From NCBI GenBank assembly GCA_015655535.1, contig JAATEW010000018.1, positions 1 through 6,037 on the forward strand: a stretch of DNA of 6,037 bases, written 5' to 3'. This stretch comes from Hyphomicrobiales bacterium (GTDB lineage: Bacteria > Pseudomonadota > Alphaproteobacteria > Rhizobiales > Beijerinckiaceae). The notes under the pieces were generated by a model that was not told the origin of the DNA, ran no database searches, and saw nothing but the letters and a program-made list of their open reading frames with translations. Numbering within the stretch: position 1 is the stretch's first letter; each line of letters starts with the position of its first letter. A program made the position numbers and the translations under genes. Positions 1-5,043 of this stretch are shown piece by piece.

Positions 1-820
1 ACACATTGGTCAGAGCCGCGCCGATCGAGAAGATGAGGATCATCTGCACGAAATTCGTGAGCGCCGTGGGGTTCTCGAAAGGATGCGCCGAATTGGCGTT
101 GAGGAAGCCGCCGCCGTTCGTGCCGAACATCTTGATGACTTCCTGCGAAGCCACGGGGCCTTGCGCGATCAGCTGCTTCGCGCCTTCGAGCGTCGAGACC
201 TGCGTATAAGCGTCGAGATTCTGCGGCACGCCCTGCCAGACGAAGAAGAGCCCGACCACGACCGACACAGGCAAAAGCACGTAAAGAACGCAGCGGGTCA
301 TATCGACCCAGAAATTGCCGATGGTCTTCACCGAGCGTCGGGCAAAACCACGGATCAGCGCGATCGCAAGCGCAATGCCCGTCGCGGCCGAGACGAAATT
401 ATGCACCGTGAGCCCGGCCATCTGCGTCAGATAGCTCATCGTCTGCTCGGGCACATAGGATTGCCAATTGGTATTGGTGACGAAGCTCACCGACGTGTTG
501 AAGGCGAGATCGGGCGAGACCTCGTCCAAGCCCTGCGGATTGAACGGGAAAATATTTTGCAGGCGCTGCAACAGATAAAGCGCGACGAAGCCCGCGAGAC
601 TGAAGGTCAGCATCGCAATGCCATACGTGATCCAATGCTGCTCTTCGCGCTCGTCAACGCCGCAGACAAAATAGATGCCGCGTTCAAGCGGCCGCAGCAC
701 GATGCTGAGAGGCGTGCGCTCGCCATTGAACACGCGCGCCATGTAGAAGCCGAAGGGCTTCGTCAGAGCGATGATGACAAGGACGTAAAGCGCGATTTGG
801 AACCAGCCGCTGACGGTCAT
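1..820 (-). CDS. kdpA: KdpA, potassium-binding/translocating subunit of the KdpFABC P-type ATPase (partial, N-terminal 273 codons)
   Basis: KdpA is the inner-membrane, channel-like subunit of the high-affinity K+ pump KdpFABC. It binds K+ from the periplasm and passes it on to KdpB. The reverse strand reads from an ATG at 820 to the window edge without a stop, ending mid-codon after residue 273; the family is usually about 550-570 residues, so roughly half is present. Visible KdpA hallmarks are the first selectivity-filter segment SVSFVTNTNWQSY (about residues 110-122), then QMAGLTVHNFVSAATGIA (about 133-150), GPVASQEVIKMFGTNGGGF (about 221-239, second filter) and NANSAHPFENPTALTNF (about 241-257), with hydrophobic helices between them. 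The start is supported by an AAGGG stretch about 8 bases upstream and by the typical short hydrophobic N-terminus. It follows kdpF by 113 bases, a gap occupied by a palindromic repeat. kdpB and kdpC presumably lie beyond the left edge. Identification is by recalled family sequence and is secure. Confidence 0.97.
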   Translation of the reverse strand, partial: MTVSGWFQIALYVLVIIALTKPFGFYMARVFNGERTPLSIVLRPLERGIYFVCGVDEREEQHWITYGIAMLTFSLAGFVALYLLQRLQNIFPFNPQGLDEVSPDLAFNTSVSFVTNTNWQSYVPEQTMSYLTQMAGLTVHNFVSAATGIALAIALIRGFARRSVKTIGNFWVDMTRCVLYVLLPVSVVVGLFFVWQGVPQNLDAYTQVSTLEGAKQLIAQGPVASQEVIKMFGTNGGGFLNANSAHPFENPTALTNFVQMILIFSIGAALTNV

Positions 821-829
821 ATTCAGCCC

Positions 830-933
830 TTAGAGTGTGATCGACTTAAGTTGGATGATGATCACGGTTTAATCTTTTGGTTTGACGCATGATCTTGTTC
901 CGAAAAGTCGAGCTGACTTTTCGGGATCATGCT
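830..933. repeat. Dispersed palindromic repeat between kdpF and kdpA
   Basis: The core is an imperfect inverted repeat. GCATGATC (887-894) and CCGAAAAGTC (900-909) pair with GACTTTTCGG (915-924) and GATCATGC (925-932), with a five-base bulge TTGTT in the left arm and a five-base loop. A second, weaker inverted repeat (GTGATC ... GATCAC) lies at about 837-874, so the whole stretch may be one composite unit. Repeats with these CCGAAAAG/CTTTTCGG arms flanked by GCATGATC are, from memory, scattered in many copies through Hyphomicrobiales genomes. The right end abuts the kdpF stop codon exactly. In the mRNA it would form a strong hairpin between two cistrons of one operon. The core boundaries are clear; the outer boundary near 830 is a guess. 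Confidence 0.75.
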
Positions 934-1023
934 TTAAAAACGCTCGGGATGCAGAAGCGCGAAGACGAGATAGAAGAAGATGCCGAGCGCGACGCCACCG
1001 CTCAGGATGTAATCGATGATCAT
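934..1023 (-). CDS. kdpF: KdpF, small stabilising subunit of the Kdp potassium pump
   Basis: KdpF is a single-helix inner-membrane peptide that stabilises the KdpABC complex. This ORF encodes 29 residues, starting MIIDYILSGG and ending ALLHPERF, with one hydrophobic helix (about residues 5-24) and the short charged tail ending in E-x-F that is typical of KdpF; the E. coli protein is also 29 residues. The ATG at 1021-1023 is chosen over longer upstream starts because the resulting protein matches the family length and N-terminus. A GGTGA stretch lies about 5 bases upstream. The start lies four bases after the stop codon of a 27-codon ORF (1028-1111), so translation of the two is probably coupled. 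The stop codon at 934-936 touches the palindromic repeat before kdpA. Annotation pipelines often miss genes this short. Confidence 0.93.
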   Translation of the reverse strand: MIIDYILSGGVALGIFFYLVFALLHPERF

Positions 1024-1027
1024 GGTG

Positions 1028-1111
1028 TCACCATCCGTCACAGGTGGGGAGATAGAGCGCGGTCGCGATAAAGGCGACGACAACGACAACGATGAACAGA
1101 AGATCGAGCAT
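1028..1111 (-). CDS. 27-residue single-helix membrane peptide immediately upstream of kdpF
   Basis: From the ATG at 1109-1111 the reverse strand encodes 27 residues. It begins MLDLLFIVVVVVAF, continues with IATALYL and ends PTCDGW before a TGA at 1028-1030. It is almost entirely one transmembrane helix with a short polar tail containing a cysteine and an aspartate. The stop is only four bases from the kdpF ATG, so it would be the first cistron of the kdp operon and translationally coupled to kdpF. Support for coding is the clean hydrophobic pattern, a short acidic N-terminus, the tight spacing and the position. The ribosome-binding site is weak (GGATGGACTCCC before ATG). Small ORFs of this kind upstream of kdpF, ending in a Cys/acidic tail, recur in my memory of GC-rich bacterial genomes, usually unannotated, but I cannot name a family. 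It could be an additional Kdp subunit or a leader peptide. Confidence 0.6.
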   Translation of the reverse strand: MLDLLFIVVVVVAFIATALYLPTCDGW

Positions 1112-1160
1112 GGGAGTCCATCCACAATCGGAGCGGGCCGCGTCAACCTTGCGTGGCGCC

Positions 1161-1182
1161 CGCTGTTTTGCGCGTTACAGCG
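1161..1182. repeat. Short inverted repeat in the kdp leader
   Basis: CGCTGT (1161-1166) pairs with ACAGCG (1177-1182) around a ten-base loop, between the proposed kdp control element and the first ORF of the operon. In the kdp transcript it would be a small hairpin about 50 bases before the first start codon. No protein or ligand is suggested by the sequence, and a six-base stem can arise by chance. Confidence 0.25.
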
Positions 1183-1207
1183 CGTGCCGGTGATATGGGC
1201 GAAGAGC

Positions 1208-1261
1208 CATATAGGTTCGATCCTGCTTACGGCGGCGGCTTATATAAAAGCCATATAAACG
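1208..1261 (-). promoter_or_regulatory. Proposed kdp control element: three boxes phased at multiples of 11 bases
   Basis: On the plus strand the boxes are CATATAGG at 1208, TATATAAA at 1241 and CATATAAA at 1252, at offsets 0, 33 and 44. Read in the kdp direction, two TTTATAT copies start exactly 11 bases apart, followed about 27 bases later by CCTATATG. Direct repeats with 11-base spacing suit dimers of OmpR/PhoB-family response regulators. The E. coli KdpE site, as I recall it, is similarly T-rich with TTTATAC and TTTACAC 11 bases apart. The downstream TATATG box could serve as a poor -10, which would place transcription start near 1200 and the direct repeat around -50. The same arrangement recurs at 5261-5314 with 11 of 11 identical bases at each end. 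The shared pattern is seen; the regulator is inferred. Confidence 0.6.
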
Positions 1262-1312
1262 GGTGCCGCCGAGGCTCAGCTTCGACACGCAATTATTAAA
1301 GTAAAGCGGCAA

Positions 1313-1350
1313 TGACAAAACAAAGGGTCAACGATTTTCGTTGACCCTTG
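1313..1350 (-). terminator. Intrinsic terminator of porin 1
   Basis: AAGGGTCAACG (1323-1333) pairs perfectly with CGTTGACCCTT (1339-1349) around a five-base loop. In the minus-strand transcript the stem is followed by the T-rich run TTGTTTTG. It lies about 33 bases after the stop codon of the porin at 1383-2933 and separates that gene from the kdp operon. Confidence 0.85.
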
Positions 1351-1382
1351 ATCGAAGCGGTGCCGCCGGACCCTGATCTTGC

Positions 1383-2933
1383 TCAAAAATGCCAGATCAG
1401 ATCGCTTGAGACGACGGTGAGGAAATGCTGCGTCCCATGGTCGAAGGCGGCGTTGTCGAGCGAATGATACCAGGCCACTTCCGGCCGGATTTCAACGCTC
1501 GGCGAAAACCAATGCTGCAAGCCGAAGGCAACATTGGTGTAGCGCGTGGCCGTGCCGGTGCGCTGGCCGTTCTCATCATTGAAGAACTCGGCCCGCCAGG
1601 TCAGATTGTCCATCGGCGCGATTTTGTAATTCAGATAGGCGAGAGCCGACCATTCCTTGGCCGTGCATTGTACCTGGCCGATCGGACAACGAGCCTCAAA
1701 AGGCGGGTTCACCATATAGGCGAAAGCCGTGCTGCCGTAGCCTTGCGAGATGTCGAGCACGCCCTTCTGGTACATGTAATAGGATTCGATCGCGATGTGC
1801 CATTTGTCATCGAACTTGTGGTAATAAGTGCCGCCATACCATTGCAGATTATTATAGCCCCAATTGCCGCTATTGATGCCATTGGCGCAGAGATAGAGCG
1901 CGTCATTGGCGCTGTCGGTCTGATATTGCGCGCAGGCCGTCAGCGAAGGCTGGACGCCCGGATCGCGTTTGCCGCTATAGCCCGGCCCGCCGGTCACCGG
2001 ATTGACGAGCGAGACCTGCTTCGCATTCCACGGCATCGTGTCCGTGCCGGTGCTGACGCCCAATTGCAGCATCCAGTTCTTGGTGAGTTTGAGCGTCCCG
2101 ATGAGGCCCGTATTCGAAGCATTGTCGACGTAACTCAGCGAATGCGAATACATGTAATTATAGGGCGCGATCTGAGACTCGATGTCGGGGACGCCAGGGT
2201 AGCGTCCAAGCCGGAACAACAGGCCTTCGGCGATATTGGGAATATAGAGCTCGCCGTAAACCATCGGCATGTCGAAGCCGGCAAAACGATTTTGATAGAG
2301 GAGCTGATTGCTGAACAACCCGAACGCCGTCGCGTAGCGATAGTTCTCGCCATAAAGCCCGCTGATTCTAAAGCCCCAATCGATATGATCCTTCTGTACC
2401 GTATCGGGCACGCGCTCGATGAAAAGCACAGCCTGATCGAGCTGAATAATATTGGGCGTAAACATATATTGGGCCGGCGCATTTCCACCATAGCCGGAGG
2501 CCGTGCTGACATTACCGCCGGCATTGACCCAACCATAGATCTGGACATGTGCGTCATCCAAAGTCTTGCCGAGCGGATTGCCGGTGCCGATCGCCTTCTG
2601 CAACGGCGCATCGATGGCGCCCGGCAGCGAAGCGCCGATCGTCGTCGCGCCGCCAAACGGCCACTCGGTGAATGGATAAGGCGGCGTGTCGACGGGCGAG
2701 GGCGGGAAGGGTGACGGGCGCCGCGACGGCGGCGCATTGGGGTCCGGCGTGGCGGGAGGGCCCCATTCGTCCGCATAGGCGTGATAGAGCCGCGACAGGA
2801 AATTCGACTCGTCCGGCGCCACGGCGGGCACCGGCTGCGAAGACGCATTGACATCGGCGGCAAAGGCCTGCCGGGCAAACATTGCAATCAGGACGGCAAG
2901 CAGCGCCGCGACCGTGGAATACCGGATCGACAT
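1383..2933 (-). CDS. Outer-membrane beta-barrel porin, BBP2/OmpL-like family (porin 1)
   Basis: The 516-residue product has a signal peptide (residues 1-25, likely cut at AFA|AD) and should sit in the outer membrane as a diffusion channel. Residues 40-127 are a proline-rich pre-barrel segment with FLSRLYHAYADEWG, DPNAPPSRR, PPYPFTEWPFGG and GKTLDDAHV. From about residue 128 the alternating pattern of a beta barrel starts (QIYGWVNAGGNVS), with well-preserved stretches FIERVPDTVQKDHIDWGF and GFDMPMVYGELY. It ends SSDLIWHF, with the terminal phenylalanine used for barrel assembly. Four cysteines (334, 349, 416, 423) have exact counterparts in porin 2 and may form loop disulfides. The ATG is preceded by GAGGGA at very short spacing. 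It is a tandem paralogue of the gene at 3460-5025 and sits next to the kdp operon on the same strand. The family assignment (PF07642-like) is recalled; the substrate is unknown. The gene appears intact and has its own terminator. Confidence 0.92.
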   Translation of the reverse strand: MSIRYSTVAALLAVLIAMFARQAFAADVNASSQPVPAVAPDESNFLSRLYHAYADEWGPPATPDPNAPPSRRPSPFPPSPVDTPPYPFTEWPFGGATTIGASLPGAIDAPLQKAIGTGNPLGKTLDDAHVQIYGWVNAGGNVSTASGYGGNAPAQYMFTPNIIQLDQAVLFIERVPDTVQKDHIDWGFRISGLYGENYRYATAFGLFSNQLLYQNRFAGFDMPMVYGELYIPNIAEGLLFRLGRYPGVPDIESQIAPYNYMYSHSLSYVDNASNTGLIGTLKLTKNWMLQLGVSTGTDTMPWNAKQVSLVNPVTGGPGYSGKRDPGVQPSLTACAQYQTDSANDALYLCANGINSGNWGYNNLQWYGGTYYHKFDDKWHIAIESYYMYQKGVLDISQGYGSTAFAYMVNPPFEARCPIGQVQCTAKEWSALAYLNYKIAPMDNLTWRAEFFNDENGQRTGTATRYTNVAFGLQHWFSPSVEIRPEVAWYHSLDNAAFDHGTQHFLTVVSSDLIWHF

Positions 2934-3169
2934 TATCCCTCGATGAAACCAAGAGCATTACGAAAGCAGCGCCGTTGCCGCGTAGTCATTGGAAATTTCA
3001 TCGCCGCAGCTTCGTTGCTGTCCGGCGGGATCTTATTCGCCGCAGCGGCTCCATTGCCGCTTGGCCCGGATCCGGGTGTCGTGCCGCCGGCGTCGTTGCC
3101 ATGCGGCCCGGATCTGGGTTGCCTCCGAAGCGGCTTCTTTGCCGCCCGGCTCAGTCGACGAGAGTTCAC
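2933..3169 (-). CDS. Possible 78-codon leader ORF overlapping the porin 1 start (doubtful)
   Basis: A GTG at 3169 opens a 78-residue frame ending GFIEG, whose TAA (2933-2935) overlaps the porin 1 ATG as TAATG. It fills most of the leader expected if porin 1 is transcribed from about 3192. The protein is basic at its start and has a glycine/alanine/proline-rich middle containing an imperfect 14-residue repeat (RSGPHGNDAGGTTP, then GSGPSGNGAAAANK), which reflects a 42-base DNA repeat. There is no recognisable domain and no clear ribosome-binding site, and the GTG lies at the foot of a hairpin (3169-3189). It may be a leader peptide coupled to the porin, or simply an open frame in GC-rich DNA. 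Confidence 0.2.
   Translation of the reverse strand: MNSRRLSRAAKKPLRRQPRSGPHGNDAGGTTPGSGPSGNGAAAANKIPPDSNEAAAMKFPMTTRQRRCFRNALGFIEG
3054..3121. repeat. Imperfect 42-base direct repeat in the porin 1 leader
   Basis: Two copies start at 3054 and 3096. Both contain TTGCC, then four variable bases, then GGCCCGGATC (3063-3072 and 3105-3114), then GGGT. The period of 42 bases is a multiple of three, so the copies stay in the same frame within the small ORFs that cross the region. It looks like a local duplication. A role in the leader RNA is possible, but nothing in the sequence demonstrates it. Confidence 0.5.
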
Positions 3170-3185
3170 CGCATCGCAGAATGAT

Positions 3186-3226
3186 GCGGCACCAAAAATT
3201 TATATGAAATTTATATGCCTGCAGCA
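3186..3226 (-). promoter_or_regulatory. Candidate sigma-70-like promoter of porin 1
   Basis: On the minus strand TTGCTG is followed after 17 bases by TATAAA, a reasonable -10 with a weak -35. Transcription would start near 3192 and give a leader of about 260 bases. The candidate overlaps the AT-rich box array at 3199-3249. AT-rich DNA easily yields a TATAAA by chance, so this is tentative. Confidence 0.4.
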
Positions 3227-3249
3227 AAAAAATATATGAAACCCCTATG
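3199..3249. promoter_or_regulatory. Reversed relative of the kdp/porin 2 control element upstream of porin 1
   Basis: On the plus strand TTTATATG occurs at 3199 and again at 3210, exactly 11 bases apart, followed by AATATATG at 3231 and CCCCTATG at 3242. Read on the minus strand the boxes are CATAGGGG, CATATATT, CATATAAA and CATATAAA, at offsets 0, 11, 32 and 43. The kdp and porin 2 elements have CATATAGG, then CATATAAA-like boxes at 33 and 44. The match is therefore close but one base shorter and in the opposite orientation. It is probably a binding site for the same regulator controlling porin 1. The AT-richness lowers certainty. Confidence 0.45.
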
Positions 3250-3373
3250 CATAAATGCGGATAGAGACGATCGCTGCCTATCGGGCGAGTGCTTAAAATC
3301 ATTCCGCCTGACCGGAATTACGTCAACATATGATCGGCTTGGCGGGCACAGTCTCTTTTTTAACCCGCCTCAA

Positions 3374-3408
3374 CAAAAATCCCGAAAAGCCGGACGGCTT
3401 TTCGGGAT
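3374..3408 (-). terminator. Intrinsic terminator of porin 2
   Basis: ATCCCGAAAAGCC (3379-3391) pairs with GGCTTTTCGGGAT (3396-3408) around the four-base loop GGAC. In the minus-strand transcript the 13-pair stem is followed by TTTTTG. It lies about 50 bases after the porin 2 stop codon. Its arms share the CCCGAAAAG core with the dispersed repeat between kdpF and kdpA, which suggests that a repeat copy has been adopted as the terminator. Confidence 0.88.
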
Positions 3409-3459
3409 CTCGTTTTCAGCGAGGGCTTTATTGAATAGCTGCCGAAGCGACCTTGCGTA

Positions 3460-5025
3460 TTAGAAATGCCAGATCAGGTCGCCGCCTGCGAACCACAGCT
3501 TATGCGTGGTGCCATTGTCGAAGGCGGGCTTATCCCAGGCACGATACCAGGTCACTTCCGGCCGGATCTCGACTTGCGGCGAGAACCAATGCTGCCAGCC
3601 GAGCCCGACATCCGTATAGCGGGTCGCAAATCCGGTCCGCTGGCCGTTTTCGTCATTATAAAATTCCGTGCGCAGCGAGACATTGTCCATCGGCGAGACT
3701 TGATAGTTCCAATAGGCCAGGAGCCCATATTCCTTGGCCAGCCCGCAGACATTCGCAATCGGGCCGCATTGCGCCAAAACCGGCGGGTTCGCCATGAATT
3801 GGAACGGCGTCCCCGCATAACCCGTGGCATTGGGATTGACGTTGGGCGAATTGGGCACGTTCCGCTCGAACTCATAATAGGCTTCGACCGAGACGTGAAA
3901 TTTGTCGGTGAATTTATGATAGAAGGTGCTGCCGAACCACTGAAGGTTGTTGTAGCCCCAATTGCCGTTATTGATGGAATTGATACAGGGATAGACGGCG
4001 TCACCGCCGGAGTCGCTCTGCCATTGCACGCAGGCCGTCAGGCTCGGCTGGGTGCCCGGGTCGCGCTGGCCGACATAGCCGTTCGGCAATGAAATGGTTT
4101 TCGCATTCCACGGAACCGTCTCCGTGCCAGCGCTGAGACCGAGCTGCACCATCCAGTTCTTGTTGATTCTGACGCTGCTCAGCAGCCCGGTATTGGTGTA
4201 ATTGTCGAAGGTGTATGTGATCGAATGCGTGTACATATAATTGTTCGGCGCGAGTTGCGCCTCGACGTCCGGAACTGAAATATAGCGCCCGACGCGCAGC
4301 GTCATGCCTTCGGCCAGATAGGGAACATAGAGCTCCCCATAAACCATCGGCATATCGAAGCCTTCGTAATGGTTATGGTAGACGAGCTGATTGCTGAAGA
4401 CGCCAAGCGCCGTCGTGTAGCGATAATTTTCGCCATAGATCCCGCTGACGCGAAAGCCCCAATCGATATGGTCGCGCTGCACCGTATCCGGCACGCGCTC
4501 AATATAGACGACTGCCTGATCGAGCTGCACGATGTCGGAAGTAAAGGCATAAGCAACCGGCGCATTGCCATTATAGCCCGTCTTCGCGGTGCTCACATTG
4601 CCGCCGACGTCCACCCAGCCGTAGACTTGGATATGCGCGTCTTCCAAGGTCTTGCCGACTGGCGTCGGGCTGATCGCGCGCATCAAAGGGCTATCCACAG
4701 CATTGGGCGTGGCATTGCCGATACCGGCTGTGCCTCCATAGGGCCAATCGGCAAATGGATAGGGCGGGGTGCTCACCGGTGCCGGCGGGATTTGATCGGC
4801 GCCGCGGCGCGAGGGCGGAGCGTTCGGATCGGCTGGCGCCGGCCAGGCCTGCATGCCCCATTCGTCGGCATAGCCGTGATAGAGTCGCGTAAAGAAATTA
4901 TCGTCAGCGGTCGGACCCGCGAAAATCGGCGCGGGTGTGACCACAACTCCGAGGTCCGCCGCGTGACTCGCGCCATGTGCGAGAAGCGCACAAGCGCTCA
5001 AGCCTCCTAAAAATAGTTTCTTCAC
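3460..5025 (-). CDS. Outer-membrane beta-barrel porin, BBP2/OmpL-like family (porin 2)
   Basis: This 521-residue porin is a clear paralogue of porin 1. The start is a GTG at 5023-5025 giving MKKLFLGGLSAC, with a G-rich ribosome-binding stretch (GGGGGA) just upstream. The signal peptide likely ends at SHA|AD (residue 22). The pre-barrel segment (about 40-127) repeats the motifs of porin 1: FFTRLYHGYADEWG, DPNAPPSRR, PPYPFADWPYGG and GKTLEDAHI. The barrel begins near residue 131 (HIQVYGWVDVGGNVSTA), carries YIERVPDTVQRDHIDWGF and GFDMPMVYGELY, and ends GGDLIWHF. Cysteines 332, 347, 420 and 427 match those of porin 1 in spacing (15 and 7). It has its own terminator and a 5' leader with a terminator-like hairpin. 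Its upstream region carries the same bipartite element as kdp. It presumably acts as an outer-membrane channel, perhaps for K+ or a co-required solute; that role is inferred from regulation only. Confidence 0.92.
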   Translation of the reverse strand: MKKLFLGGLSACALLAHGASHAADLGVVVTPAPIFAGPTADDNFFTRLYHGYADEWGMQAWPAPADPNAPPSRRGADQIPPAPVSTPPYPFADWPYGGTAGIGNATPNAVDSPLMRAISPTPVGKTLEDAHIQVYGWVDVGGNVSTAKTGYNGNAPVAYAFTSDIVQLDQAVVYIERVPDTVQRDHIDWGFRVSGIYGENYRYTTALGVFSNQLVYHNHYEGFDMPMVYGELYVPYLAEGMTLRVGRYISVPDVEAQLAPNNYMYTHSITYTFDNYTNTGLLSSVRINKNWMVQLGLSAGTETVPWNAKTISLPNGYVGQRDPGTQPSLTACVQWQSDSGGDAVYPCINSINNGNWGYNNLQWFGSTFYHKFTDKFHVSVEAYYEFERNVPNSPNVNPNATGYAGTPFQFMANPPVLAQCGPIANVCGLAKEYGLLAYWNYQVSPMDNVSLRTEFYNDENGQRTGFATRYTDVGLGWQHWFSPQVEIRPEVTWYRAWDKPAFDNGTTHKLWFAGGDLIWHF

Positions 5026-5043
5026 GTCCCCCGCCCCCTTATC

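Larger units (their letters stand above)
2934..3459. other. 526-base intergenic region between the two porins
   Basis: This long gap lies upstream of porin 1 and downstream of porin 2. From left to right it holds an imperfect 42-base direct repeat (3054-3079 and 3096-3121), a hairpin at 3169-3189 (CCGCATC/GATGCGG), an AT-rich box array (3199-3249), a small inverted repeat ATTCCG/CGGAAT at 3301-3318, and the porin 2 terminator (3374-3408). I see no convincing RNA gene or protein-coding gene on either strand apart from the doubtful leader ORF at 2933-3169. Confidence 0.7.

Noticed and set aside
83..892. Long open frame on the plus strand (269 residues), rich in Arg, Asp, Glu and His
   Set aside because: It lies antisense to kdpA, whose motifs are unmistakable. 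Its composition is what antisense frames of a GC-rich membrane protein produce, and it has no domain.
1262..1368. GGTGCCGCCG occurring twice (1262 and 1359)
   Set aside because: A ten-base GC-rich match without further similarity around it is expected by chance in this DNA.
1713..1720. Another CATATAGG, identical to the first box of the control element
   Set aside because: It lies inside porin 1 where the codons for Ala-Tyr-Met produce it, and no partner box sits at offset 33 or 44.
1425..2714. 429-residue open frame on the plus strand across porin 1, with similar frames across porin 2
   Set aside because: These are antisense shadows of the porin genes. The repeated occurrence opposite both paralogues follows from their shared codons, not from a second gene.
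2943..3239. 98-residue plus-strand frame with a basic start and an alanine/leucine-rich stretch that resembles a signal peptide
   Set aside because: Its ATG is only nine bases from the divergent porin 1 ATG, leaving no room for a ribosome-binding site or promoter. The hydrophobic stretch can arise from GC-rich alanine and leucine codons.
3341..3369. Inverted repeat GGCGGG ... CCCGCC with a T run in the loop
   Set aside because: The loop is 17 bases and the T run is inside it, so it is not a terminator. A better terminator for porin 2 lies next to it at 3374-3408.
4990..5025. Lipobox-like LSAC at residues 9-12 of porin 2
   Set aside because: The hydrophobic stretch before the cysteine is too short, the segment continues to a good SHA|AD signal peptidase I site, the protein is a barrel with a C-terminal phenylalanine, and porin 1 has no such cysteine.
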